DNA of 17,935 nt from Candidatus Melainabacteria bacterium (GCA_003151275.1 PLXC01000032.1:1-17935), one strand, 5' to 3'. Numbered from the stretch's first letter, positions 1-6,663 are shown. The notes: generated from the sequence alone by a model not told the origin. Numbers and translations are program-made.

Positions 1-27
1 CGACACGCCCTTGCCTACTCGGCAACC

Positions 28-47
28 TCGTATTGCACGAAATACGA
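28..47. repeat. Inverted repeat upstream of the first promoter
   Basis: Arms TCGTATT (28-34) and AATACGA (41-47) form a perfect 7-bp inverted repeat around a 6-base loop. It ends 8 bases before the -35 box at 55-60, so it could be a further regulator site or the tail of an upstream transcript. No T-tract follows it. Nothing else is seen in bases 1-54. Confidence 0.35.
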
Positions 48-54
48 AAAGCTG

Positions 55-84
55 TTGACATAATTGCCCCGAATGTACGATAAT
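55..84 (+). promoter_or_regulatory. Sigma-70-type promoter of the ACP-like operon
   Basis: A consensus -35 TTGACA at 55-60 is followed after 18 bases by GATAAT at 79-84, a good -10. The -10 lies inside the operator at 74-90, which fits steric repression. Transcription would start about 10 bases before the ATG at 102. Confidence 0.7.
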
Positions 85-110
85 CTTACCGGGGGTAAGA
101 AATGGCTACC
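74..110. promoter_or_regulatory. Tandem operators O1 and O2 of the ACP-like operon
   Basis: O1 is TGTACGATAATCTTACC (74-90), over the -10 box. O2 is GGTAAGAAATGGCTACC (94-110), over the start codon at 102. Their centres lie 20 bp apart, about two helical turns. The pair also forms a perfect TCTTACC-ggg-GGTAAGA inverted repeat at 84-100. The same operator type, with the same 20-bp spacing, recurs at 5497-5533. The likely binder is the Xre protein encoded at 409-756 (inference). Confidence 0.65.
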
Positions 111-434
111 ATCACAAAACAAAACTGCATTGATGCTGTAAAGCAAGTTGTCGTCGACATTTTGACCGATTTTGGGTTGCCATGTTCGAACATTGGTCCT
201 TCAACGGTACCGCATAAGATCGAGCAGTTTGACAGCGACATCGGAATTTTTGGCACTGTCGCAGTCATGGGCGCTACAGGAATCAACATTCCTCTCGATG
301 AGAACATTTTCTGCGATAAAAAGGGAGACAAGATGCGCTCAATTGAAGGAGCGGCCGAACGTTTGATGGAATTGCAGGCAGAACAATTGAGATCTAAAAG
401 GAGTCCAAATGGAGAAGTCGGAGTCGCTTCGTGA
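102..434 (+). CDS. Acyl carrier protein-like protein
   Basis: A 110-residue protein that I read as a divergent acyl carrier protein. Residues 44-64 keep the exact spacing of the canonical ACP helix II region: Asp44-Ser45 stand where the DSL phosphopantetheine site lies, and the G-I-x-I-P motif follows at residues 60-64, as in bacterial ACPs. Ser45 would carry the 4'-phosphopantetheine arm, presumably added by the AcpS-type enzyme at 2423-2797. The middle of helix II is Gly/Ala-rich instead of acidic, so partners probably differ from fatty-acid ACPs. The C-terminal tail of about 20 residues is longer than usual. The ATG at 102 is preceded by a G-rich Shine-Dalgarno (GGGGG, 91-95). The end overlaps the Xre gene by 26 bases, implying co-expression. 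No ketosynthase or NRPS accompanies it. Confidence 0.65.
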   Translation: MATITKQNCIDAVKQVVVDILTDFGLPCSNIGPSTVPHKIEQFDSDIGIFGTVAVMGATGINIPLDENIFCDKKGDKMRSIEGAAERLMELQAEQLRSKRSPNGEVGVAS

Positions 435-756
435 GCTGATCGCCACTCGCATACGAGAGGCAAGAAAGATGGCCGGACTAAGTCAAGGTCAGGTTGCCTC
501 GCTTATGAAAATGCAACGTCCATCAATAAGCGAAATTGAAGCAGGAAATCGCAAAGTATCCGCCGAAGAACTGGCGCAGTTTGCCACGCTGTTCTCTGTA
601 AGCGCAGCTTGGTTAATGGGAGAAGGAGAAGAGATAGTTGATTTGAAAGATACACAGCTTCAATTAGCAGCAAGAGAAATTCAAAAGCTTAAAGGACAAG
701 ACCTGGAGAAGCTTTTGCGTCTATTGGCTGCAATTCCTAAAGATGAACCCCAATGA
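409..756 (+). CDS. Xre-family (Cro/C1 HTH) transcriptional repressor
   Basis: A 115-residue DNA-binding protein with a Cro/C1-type helix-turn-helix at about residues 12-68 (core GLSQGQVASLMKMQRPSISE, then EIEAGNRKVS). The C-terminal tail is charged and helical and could serve as dimerisation region or protease target. The start at 409 has a strong AAAAGGAG Shine-Dalgarno (396-403) and lies inside the end of the ACP-like gene. The stop overlaps the next start by four bases (ATGA). Position next to an ImmA/IrrE metalloprotease is the classic repressor/anti-repressor arrangement (ImmR/ImmA, DdrO/IrrE). It probably binds the GGTAAGAT-type operators at 74-110 and 5497-5533, making it autoregulatory and also the regulator of the MazG gene (inference). 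Confidence 0.88.
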   Translation: MEKSESLRELIATRIREARKMAGLSQGQVASLMKMQRPSISEIEAGNRKVSAEELAQFATLFSVSAAWLMGEGEEIVDLKDTQLQLAAREIQKLKGQDLEKLLRLLAAIPKDEPQ

Positions 757-1643
757 CCAAGCTAACCGTTGTGCAAACAAAAGCTGACTTGGCACGTTTG
801 GCGTTAGGTGCTGCTCTCAAAGTCCGACAAAACGCCAACATTCCGCTGAATGAACCGCTCTCTATCTATGACCTTTGCTCTGCAATGGGCATAGAAGTGC
901 AATTTGTGAACATCAGTATGGAAGGCAATTACATACCAGGTCAAAAACCACGATTCCTAATATCGGCTCTCAGACCAGCGGTTCGTAGGGCGTTCACATG
1001 CGCGCACGAGTTAGGACACCATGTCTTCGGGCATGGCTTCATGCTCGATGAACTGGTCGAACATCGTGAATCACAGAATAAGCCGCCAGAAGAATTCATT
1101 GCTGATTGCTTCGCATCCTCTCTTCTGATGCCGGCACAAGGAATTAGAAAAGCATTAGCACAAAGAAATTGGAAAGCCGTAGAACTCACGCCGGAGCAGA
1201 TTTATACCATCGCATGTGATTTCGGCGTCGGCTATGAAACTCTGGTAACTCACTTGTCTGCTGGAATGAAGTTAATCGATTTTGGTCAGTCTCAAGAGCT
1301 TAAAAAGAGCAAATTACCTACAATACGGCAGTCTTTCGTAGGAAGGCTCGAAATTCCGCGCCGACTAATTGTCACCGATCAACAGTCTCTGTCTTCGATC
1401 ATTGAATGTGAAGTAGGTGACCATGTACTGGTTGACGCCGCAGTTTCTCCGCAAAACGACAGTTTGCACACACTGCCTCCAATCGATGGAAAGCAGCTGT
1501 TCGTAGCTGCCCGTCGGGGCGTCACTTCTTTGCGGACCGCCGACGGCAAAACCTTCCAGCAAGTTCGAATCATGGCACATCAATTCGTCGGTTTAAATCG
1601 CTATCTTTACCTGCCAGACCCGGACGAGGACAATGAACTGTAA
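753..1643 (+). CDS. ImmA/IrrE-family zinc metalloprotease
   Basis: A 296-residue protein of the COG2856/ImmA-IrrE group. The zinc-binding HExxH appears as HELGHHVFGH (about residues 86-95), preceded by the typical RRAFTCA segment. The downstream third ligand region is EEFIADCFASSLLMP at about residues 113-127. The C-terminal 120 residues are less typical and may sense a signal. Known relatives cleave an Xre repressor from the same operon in response to DNA damage or another cue, so the neighbouring Xre protein is the expected substrate (inference). The gene overlaps the Xre gene by 4 bases and meets the next gene in a TAATG junction, so translation of the operon is coupled. Confidence 0.9.
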   Translation: MTKLTVVQTKADLARLALGAALKVRQNANIPLNEPLSIYDLCSAMGIEVQFVNISMEGNYIPGQKPRFLISALRPAVRRAFTCAHELGHHVFGHGFMLDELVEHRESQNKPPEEFIADCFASSLLMPAQGIRKALAQRNWKAVELTPEQIYTIACDFGVGYETLVTHLSAGMKLIDFGQSQELKKSKLPTIRQSFVGRLEIPRRLIVTDQQSLSSIIECEVGDHVLVDAAVSPQNDSLHTLPPIDGKQLFVAARRGVTSLRTADGKTFQQVRIMAHQFVGLNRYLYLPDPDEDNEL

Positions 1644-2443
1644 TGGCGTTTCCAGTCACCATCCAAGAAAATAACGTTTCGATTGCTTATTTGAAAGTGT
1701 TACATGCAATTCTCGATGCGCGAGGACACGAAGTTGCACCACTAGTAGTATCAATTGGGGGCTTTGGCGATGACTACTCTATCCCAGAAAATCCGGCAAT
1801 TAGAGCCGAAGTAGATGCCTTTGTAATCGCCCACAAACAACAAGGTGGCTGCCATACGGTAGCAAACACAATTTTTCCTATTCGGATGTACGAGAGGGTT
1901 AAATATGACAGGGCGCGCCTCTTTTCTGACTACAAGCTCATCTTTCCGCGCATCCAAGCCGCCGAGAAAAGCCTGAACAATCGAGGTTTGTATTTTGATC
2001 GCATGATTCAGAATAATGGTGGTGGCGAAGCCGACAACCAGCTTGATTACATAATCCACAGGCACAACACGAGAGCCGAAACTGGAGTACTCCGACGAAG
2101 TGCGCTGCAAGTCAGCATTTTTCGCCCAGTCGACGACCATCAACCCACACCCTACTTGGGTTTTCCATGTCTGCAGCATCTGAGCGTTGTCCCAAATAAA
2201 AAAACCGGATCACTCTGCTTGAACGCTTTTTATGCGCAGCAAGATGTTGTGCGAAAAGCCTACGGCAACTACCTGGGGCTCTGTAGACTGGCTGCTTTCC
2301 TCGGTCGAGAGATGTCGTTAAAGGTTGATACAGTGACGTGCTTTATCGGTACAGAAAAAATCGAAGCAAAAGTAACTATGCCAGAATTACGCGGTCTTGC
2401 CGTCAAGCTTGATTCTCTTACTTCAACTACTGCCAATGGCTGA
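1643..2443 (+). CDS. Thymidylate synthase-fold protein with altered active site
   Basis: A 266-residue protein, close to the usual 264 of thymidylate synthase (TS). Residues 174-180 give the P-C-x-x-Q-H of the catalytic loop, with Cys176 as candidate nucleophile. Asp201 and Asn209 are 8 apart, exactly as E. coli Asp169 and Asn177. Arg151-Arg152 resemble the TS phosphate-binding arginines. The Arg-Ser pair before the Asp is replaced by Ala-Gln/Gln-Gln (198-200), and the TS motif with His207/Tyr209 appears as GTEKIE (236-241), so ribose/phosphate recognition should differ. Retained Asn209 suggests a uracil-type rather than cytosine-type base. Possible roles are a hydroxymethylase or another C5-modifying enzyme acting on a nucleotide or nucleoside derivative. 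The start overlaps the ImmA stop (TAATG). The 3' end overlaps the convergent AcpS gene by 21 bases. Confidence 0.65.
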   Translation: MAFPVTIQENNVSIAYLKVLHAILDARGHEVAPLVVSIGGFGDDYSIPENPAIRAEVDAFVIAHKQQGGCHTVANTIFPIRMYERVKYDRARLFSDYKLIFPRIQAAEKSLNNRGLYFDRMIQNNGGGEADNQLDYIIHRHNTRAETGVLRRSALQVSIFRPVDDHQPTPYLGFPCLQHLSVVPNKKTGSLCLNAFYAQQDVVRKAYGNYLGLCRLAAFLGREMSLKVDTVTCFIGTEKIEAKVTMPELRGLAVKLDSLTSTTANG

Positions 2444-2797
2444 AGCGACAGCAATTTTGTTAATGTGGCTGATGCTGACGAACCATTTTTTTATGCCTAT
2501 GCTTTCTGCCAGCTCTCTGGTACGTCCAGACAACTCCACAAATGGGGCCCCAATCTCATTGTGTACAACTACGATGTCGGTAAAAATGGCGCCGTTTGAA
2601 TGTCCTGTTCCCAGCGCTTTCAGTACCGCTTCCTTGACGGCGAACCAGGCTGCAAGCCGCTCGTTGGTTTTGTATGACGCTTCTTCAATTTCGCTTCGAA
2701 CAAAACATCGTTCTAAAAACGCCTCGCCACCTTTTTCGATTAACTTCGCAAATCGTTCAACGTCTACAATATCAATACCGTGGGCTGCTATGCACAT
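2423..2797 (-). CDS. AcpS-type holo-[acyl-carrier-protein] synthase (4'-phosphopantetheinyl transferase)
   Basis: Transfers the 4'-phosphopantetheine arm from CoA to a carrier-protein serine. The 124-residue protein has the family signature GIDIVDVERF with Mg-binding Asp9, then WFAVKEAVLKALGTG (51-65) with Glu56, and a closing SISH at 108-111, as in AcpS. Its length matches single-domain AcpS (about 126). I chose the ATG at 2797, which has an upstream GAGAGG and gives the typical short N-terminus. A GTG at 2830 would add 11 residues but has no Shine-Dalgarno. It converges on the TS-like gene and diverges from the hydroxylase gene. The obvious client is the ACP-like protein at 102-434. It could also be the host's general AcpS, but its location in this cassette argues for a dedicated copy. 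Confidence 0.9.
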   Translation of the reverse strand: MCIAAHGIDIVDVERFAKLIEKGGEAFLERCFVRSEIEEASYKTNERLAAWFAVKEAVLKALGTGHSNGAIFTDIVVVHNEIGAPFVELSGRTRELAESIGIKKWFVSISHINKIAVASAIGSS

Positions 2798-2863
2798 AAG
2801 GCCTCTCGCGTCTAAAGTCAATGGACCCACGAGTTTATCTCAAAATAAGAGGAAACCGGCTTT
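2798..2863. promoter_or_regulatory. Divergent intergenic region of the AcpS and hydroxylase genes
   Basis: These 66 bases separate the AcpS start (minus strand) from the hydroxylase start (plus strand) and must hold promoter signals for both unless transcripts enter from outside. A plus-strand AAGAGGAAA (2846-2854) serves as Shine-Dalgarno for 2864. I do not find a copy of the GGTAAGAT operator here. Confidence 0.4.
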
Positions 2864-4222
2864 ATGAATAGCGATAATCAGCAACTTGCAATCCTCGGAG
2901 CGGGACCAAAAGCTTGCGCTATATGGGCAAAACACCGCGTTCTCAAAGATGAAAAAATATCGATTGCACCGCTTTCAATAATTGAAAAAGATCATGTCGG
3001 AGCAAACTGGAGCGGAGCCCGTGGCTATACCGACGGACTCCAATTGCTTGTATCCCCATCTGAACAAGATCTCGGTTTCCCTTATTCACATGAGGTCTTT
3101 GGTGCCGATTTAAGCACCCGTTTAAGTGAGCGCATGTTCAAATATTCCTGGCAAAATTATCTGTTGTCTGTTGGGGGATATCCGGAATGGGTGGCAAAAG
3201 ACAGACCCAGAGCCCCACACTATCAGTTTCGAGATTACCTTGATTGGGTTGCAAGAGCTTCAGAACTTACGACCGTAAAAAAAGAAATCACCCAAATATC
3301 GATCAATAACCAGCAGCAATGGGTGCTTTCAGATACTCAAAATGAAGTTTCATCATCTGGACTGGTAATAACCGGGAATGGCAAACCGAGATTACTCACA
3401 GACCAGCCCACACAGCATGACCGGATATTTGATGGAGAGTCGTTTTGGGCGAACAGACAAAAATTTTCCAATCTTAATTTCGCGCGAATAGCGGTAATCG
3501 GTGCCGGCGAAACCGCTGCAGCGATCGCCTGCTGCATTCTCGATCACATTGGCGGGAACGCTGTTATAGAGTTGATTTGCAAGCAGTACGCCTACTTTAC
3601 CAGAGCGGAAGTTGCTAAAGATTTAGTCTATTTCTCAAATCCCGTCAGTTGGCAAACCTTGAGAGAAGGGCGTCGATTCAGCATAATGCGTCGCGCCGAC
3701 AGGGGCGTAGTCTCTTCTTCGATAAAAGCACGTTTAGAAGAAAGCGACCTAGTCGAGTACACTACGTCTGAAGCTGAATCAGTAGAGATTTCAACGAATG
3801 ACGAGCTGCTTTTGTCACTGAAATACGATGGACAAGTCGAAAAGGTGCCGTATCAATATATTGTTGTTGCCACCGGATTTGATGCTATGTGGTTTTTAGA
3901 TCTTTTTGACGATTCAGCCAGATTGAGTCTAATTCGACATCTACTTACTCAGTTGACCACCGAGCAGAGCAAGGTTCTTGAGACCATCCTAAGCGAGAGC
4001 ATTACTCCAGAGGCATGGAATAGTCAGCTTCACCGTCCACAAGCACGGCGTTTTCTTGAGCGCTCCATTGAACGACTTATTGACACTGATTTGTCGTTGC
4101 GCAATTTTCGGCCAAAATTACACTTACCAATGATGTCTGGGCTAAGCCAAGGCCCTGGTTTTCCAAATCTCAACTGTCTGGGTTTGATGTCGGACAGAAT
4201 ACTAAAATCCTATTTACTTTGA
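2864..4222 (+). CDS. MbtG-like lysine N6-hydroxylase (SidA/IucD/PvdA-type flavin monooxygenase)
   Basis: A flavin- and NADPH-dependent N-hydroxylating monooxygenase of 452 residues. The FAD-binding LGAGPKA is at 11-17, the NADPH-binding VIGAGETAA at 211-219, and the ATGF motif at 337-340. The protein resembles mycobacterial MbtG (mycobactin lysine N-oxygenase) throughout: VGANWSG near 45, YTDGLQLL near 55, EQDLGFPY near 67, and a closing LSQGPGFPNLNCLGLMSDR. MbtG hydroxylates the side-chain nitrogen of a lysine or acyl-lysine in siderophore synthesis. Here no NRPS, transporter or iron-regulated site accompanies it. The ACP-like protein and AcpS nearby suggest the substrate may be carrier-bound (inference). 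The start has AAGAGGAAA upstream at good spacing. The 3' end is followed by about 207 bases without a convincing gene. Confidence 0.88.
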   Translation: MNSDNQQLAILGAGPKACAIWAKHRVLKDEKISIAPLSIIEKDHVGANWSGARGYTDGLQLLVSPSEQDLGFPYSHEVFGADLSTRLSERMFKYSWQNYLLSVGGYPEWVAKDRPRAPHYQFRDYLDWVARASELTTVKKEITQISINNQQQWVLSDTQNEVSSSGLVITGNGKPRLLTDQPTQHDRIFDGESFWANRQKFSNLNFARIAVIGAGETAAAIACCILDHIGGNAVIELICKQYAYFTRAEVAKDLVYFSNPVSWQTLREGRRFSIMRRADRGVVSSSIKARLEESDLVEYTTSEAESVEISTNDELLLSLKYDGQVEKVPYQYIVVATGFDAMWFLDLFDDSARLSLIRHLLTQLTTEQSKVLETILSESITPEAWNSQLHRPQARRFLERSIERLIDTDLSLRNFRPKLHLPMMSGLSQGPGFPNLNCLGLMSDRILKSYLL

Positions 4223-4429
4223 CACTCGAAAATCTTACAAACTCACTTTTGGTGACTGTTTGAAATGCTTTGGATATTTGTTTTACTCCCTCTTCGGGCG
4301 CCGGAGTTATATAGAAATCTGGTTCTCGTTGGGCTGGTGAATCCGTGAAAATAAGCCATTCTATAGCAACTTCCTGCAACCTTTAGTAATCTCTTAGTCC
4401 AGGCAAGCCTTCTACCTGGAGTATCTTCG
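4223..4429. other. Intergenic region between hydroxylase and hypermodification-type gene
   Basis: It carries a lone operator half (ATCTTAC at 4232-4238) matching the right arm of the 17-bp operators, but the left arm is absent. A short minus-strand frame (4170-4379) has a TTG start with no properly spaced Shine-Dalgarno and no recognisable product. TGGAG near 4417-4421 serves as Shine-Dalgarno for the ATG at 4430. I see no confident promoter or terminator. Confidence 0.3.
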
Positions 4430-5458
4430 ATGACTTTGCAAACTCACCCCCAAGCGTCGAAGATGCATCAAGCTGTCACTATCCGGGTAAAACGCACGTT
4501 ACCGGAGCCAACAGTTGTCTTTCGCTCGTATTGGCAGTTTGCGTGCGAGCGTCAGAATATTTTCTTCAAACGATTGAATAACACACTCGGTCCATGGACG
4601 GACGATCCGGTGCTCCGTGTGTATAAGTTCACCAATGCATACAGAGCTTCTGATCGAGTTAGTCAGTTTCTTCTGCACAACGTTATCTATGATGGCTCAC
4701 AATCTCCCGAAGATCTCTTTTTTCGCACCATGTTATTCAAGCTGTTCAACAAGATTGAAACATGGGAGCTTTTGAGCCGGGAGCTTGAAGAAATTACCTG
4801 GGATAAATACACCTTCAAAAGATTCAACCCAATTTTGTCCAAGGCTATGGATGGTGGCACCACTATCTATTCTTCGGCGTACATCATGCCATCAGGCAGT
4901 TCGAGCTTTGGCTCATCGCGCAAGCATGAGAATCATCTGCACTTGATCGAGTTGATGATGAAAGACCGACTGTATCAACAACTGCAAAACGCTAAAACAA
5001 TGGAAGCCGCATACCATCTGATTCTGCAGTATCCAACTATTGGATCGTTCCTTGCCTATCAATATCTGATTGACTTGAATTATAGCAATTTGACTAGCTT
5101 TGACGAAATGGATTTTGTAGTCCCTGGTCCCGGCGCCAAAGATGGCATCGCAAAATGTTTTAAATCTCGCGGCGACTGGACTGAAAGCGACATCATTCGC
5201 ATGATGGCCGAGACCCAAGACGAACAGTTCGCTAAACTTGACCTCAAATTCAACGACCTGTTCGGTCGCAAGCTTCAGCTAATAGATTGTCAGAATCTGT
5301 TTTGCGAAGTCGATAAGTATTCTCGGGTGGCTCATCCTGAAATCGCCGGACTGTCGGGGCGCACACGTATCAAACAAACCCATAAACCGCTTTATAAACC
5401 TATCCAGTACACGTATCCGCCCAAGTGGGGCTTCGACCCGGCACTATTTCAAAAATAA
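4430..5458 (+). CDS. Thymine-hypermodification family protein (5-hmdU DNA kinase helical domain / aGPT-Pplase2 type)
   Basis: A 342-residue protein I recognise by its motif order as the helical, DNA-glycosylase-like family described as the helical domain of 5-hmdU DNA kinase, or alpha-glutamyl/putrescinyl-thymine pyrophosphorylase clade 2. The landmarks are YWQFACERQNIFF (34-46), WTDDPVLRVYKFTNAYRASD (56-75), FFRTMLFKLFNKIETWE (97-113), YIMPSG (151-156), RKHENHL (164-170), PTIGSFLAYQ (202-211), VPGPGAKDGI with helix-hairpin-helix character (231-240), and LIDCQNLFCEVDKYSRVAHP (284-303). Phage relatives act in making hypermodified thymines from 5-hydroxymethyluracil in DNA. No P-loop kinase domain is fused here, so any phosphorylation must come from elsewhere or the chemistry differs. 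The ATG at 4430 has TGGAG 8 bases upstream. The TS-like and MazG genes nearby fit a pyrimidine-modification role. Confidence 0.75.
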   Translation: MTLQTHPQASKMHQAVTIRVKRTLPEPTVVFRSYWQFACERQNIFFKRLNNTLGPWTDDPVLRVYKFTNAYRASDRVSQFLLHNVIYDGSQSPEDLFFRTMLFKLFNKIETWELLSRELEEITWDKYTFKRFNPILSKAMDGGTTIYSSAYIMPSGSSSFGSSRKHENHLHLIELMMKDRLYQQLQNAKTMEAAYHLILQYPTIGSFLAYQYLIDLNYSNLTSFDEMDFVVPGPGAKDGIAKCFKSRGDWTESDIIRMMAETQDEQFAKLDLKFNDLFGRKLQLIDCQNLFCEVDKYSRVAHPEIAGLSGRTRIKQTHKPLYKPIQYTYPPKWGFDPALFQK

Positions 5459-5496
5459 ACCCGATAACCCGTCAGATATCTTTCTGCGCTTGCTGT

Positions 5497-5533
5497 GGTA
5501 AGATAATCTTACCATTAGTAAGATGATCGTACC
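5497..5533. promoter_or_regulatory. Tandem operators upstream of the MazG gene
   Basis: The first site, GGTAAGATAATCTTACC (5497-5513), is a perfect palindrome with 8-bp arms around one central base. The second, AGTAAGATGATCGTACC (5517-5533), is a slightly weaker copy. Their centres are 20 bp apart, as at 74-110. The sites end just before the AGGAGG Shine-Dalgarno (5535-5540). A -10 could be GATAAT (5502-5507) or TAAGAT (5519-5524). No clean -35 box is seen. Confidence 0.7.
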
Positions 5534-5545
5534 TAGGAGGGCGGG

Positions 5546-6544
5546 ATGGATTTTGACGAATATCAAAGACAAGCTTATGACACCGAGCAGGACTACATGG
5601 CAAGCGAAGACAAAGAGAAATTGGTTGTGCCACTCCTCGGACTAGCTGGTGAAGCGGGTGAACTTCTCGCCGAATTCAAAAAGAAGATGCGAGATGGTGG
5701 AGATCATCTCAACTTCGACAATAAGGTAAAAGAGGAACTAGGCGATTTGCTTTGGTATATAGCCAACATCGCCACAAAATTCAATCTGAAGCTGAGCGAC
5801 ATTGCCTCACACAATCTCTCCAAGACCCACGACAGGTGGGGAAAGAGTCCCGACGATCCAAGTGCCCCAAACTTTGACTCCAAGTTCTCAGAAGAAGAGC
5901 AGATTCCACGAAAATTTTCGGTGCAAATATTTGACTGCATTTATAAAGGCGAGCAGGAAACTATGAGCTTCTGCAACGGTGTCCCGATGGGAGATCGTCT
6001 CACTGATAATGTGACCGATGATGATGGCTACCGCTTCCATGATGCATTTCATTTAGCCTATGCAGCGGTGCTCGGCTGGTCACCCGTAACTCGCTACACA
6101 CTTGGTGTAAAGAGAAAGTCTGACAAGGACTTTGACCAGAACCAGGATGGAGGTCGAGCGATTGCGATAGAGGAAGGAATTTCTGCTCTAGTTTATTCGT
6201 ACGCCGAGAACCACCACTACTTTATGGAGTCTAAGTCTATAGACTACGCCGTTCTGCGCACCATAAAAGACTTAACTGCCAAGTATGAGGTGAAGGTTCT
6301 TAGTTCGAGCGATTGGCAAAGAGCAATTATGCTAGGGTTTGAAATTTGGCGCCCGTTAAATGAACACAAGAGCGGATTGATTCACATTGATCTCGACAAT
6401 AGCACAATGCAGTTTGAGCGCCCGCTGAAAGCTGATGAGATAAGTGCGCTGGTGGCATCTTATCCAGAGGCATTGAAAAAGAGGAAAGCGGACCTGGACG
6501 AAAGAAGAACACGGCTTATAGCCAAGCGAAAAACAAAAGTTTGA
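5546..6544 (+). CDS. MazG nucleotide pyrophosphohydrolase with MazG C-terminal domain
   Basis: A 332-residue two-domain protein. Residues 1-100 are an all-alpha MazG fold with the metal-binding motifs GEAGE (Glu36, Glu39) and EELGD (Glu64, Asp67); it should hydrolyse (d)NTPs to NMP plus pyrophosphate. Residues from about 125 match the MazG C-terminal domain, with GDRLTDN, GYRFHDAFHLAYAAVLGW (about 160-177), RKSDKD, DGGRA and EEGISALVY. This fusion is known from nucleotide-centric conflict and base-modification loci. A likely role is removing unwanted, normal or modified nucleotides (inference). The basic tail (KRKADLDERRTRLIAKRKTK) could bind nucleic acid. A strong AGGAGG lies 6 bases before the ATG. 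The gene has its own promoter region, with the same operators as the ACP-like operon. Confidence 0.88.
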   Translation: MDFDEYQRQAYDTEQDYMASEDKEKLVVPLLGLAGEAGELLAEFKKKMRDGGDHLNFDNKVKEELGDLLWYIANIATKFNLKLSDIASHNLSKTHDRWGKSPDDPSAPNFDSKFSEEEQIPRKFSVQIFDCIYKGEQETMSFCNGVPMGDRLTDNVTDDDGYRFHDAFHLAYAAVLGWSPVTRYTLGVKRKSDKDFDQNQDGGRAIAIEEGISALVYSYAENHHYFMESKSIDYAVLRTIKDLTAKYEVKVLSSSDWQRAIMLGFEIWRPLNEHKSGLIHIDLDNSTMQFERPLKADEISALVASYPEALKKRKADLDERRTRLIAKRKTKV

Positions 6545-6569
6545 ATGGCGATGCAAAACTTATGCCGTG

Positions 6570-6598
6570 TTGCCTATGCCTGATAATAGGAGCAATTT
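6570..6598 (+). terminator. Weak terminator-like hairpin after the MazG gene
   Basis: TTGC-CTAT (6570-6577) pairs with ATAG (686-equivalent position 6586-6589) and GCAA (6592-6595) across an 8-base loop, with a two-base bulge, followed by only TTT. It lies between convergent genes, where a terminator is expected, but it is weak. Confidence 0.3.
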
Positions 6599-6663
6599 AG
6601 CGACTATTGTAATGCCACCATCCCTGATACTAGGCGGAAAAACATTAACGGCCTATCTGAAAA

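Noticed and set aside
1751..2179. 142-codon minus-strand frame within the TS-like gene
   Set aside because: A shadow of the plus-strand gene, which has TS motifs and coupled translation.
4219..4238. TTGACAC followed by an ATCTTAC half-operator
   Set aside because: No -10 at proper spacing and the left operator arm is missing, so I do not count it as a third regulon site.
4170..4379. Minus-strand 69-codon frame after the hydroxylase gene
   Set aside because: It has a TTG start with the only Shine-Dalgarno-like bases directly against it, overlaps the hydroxylase gene and has no recognisable features.
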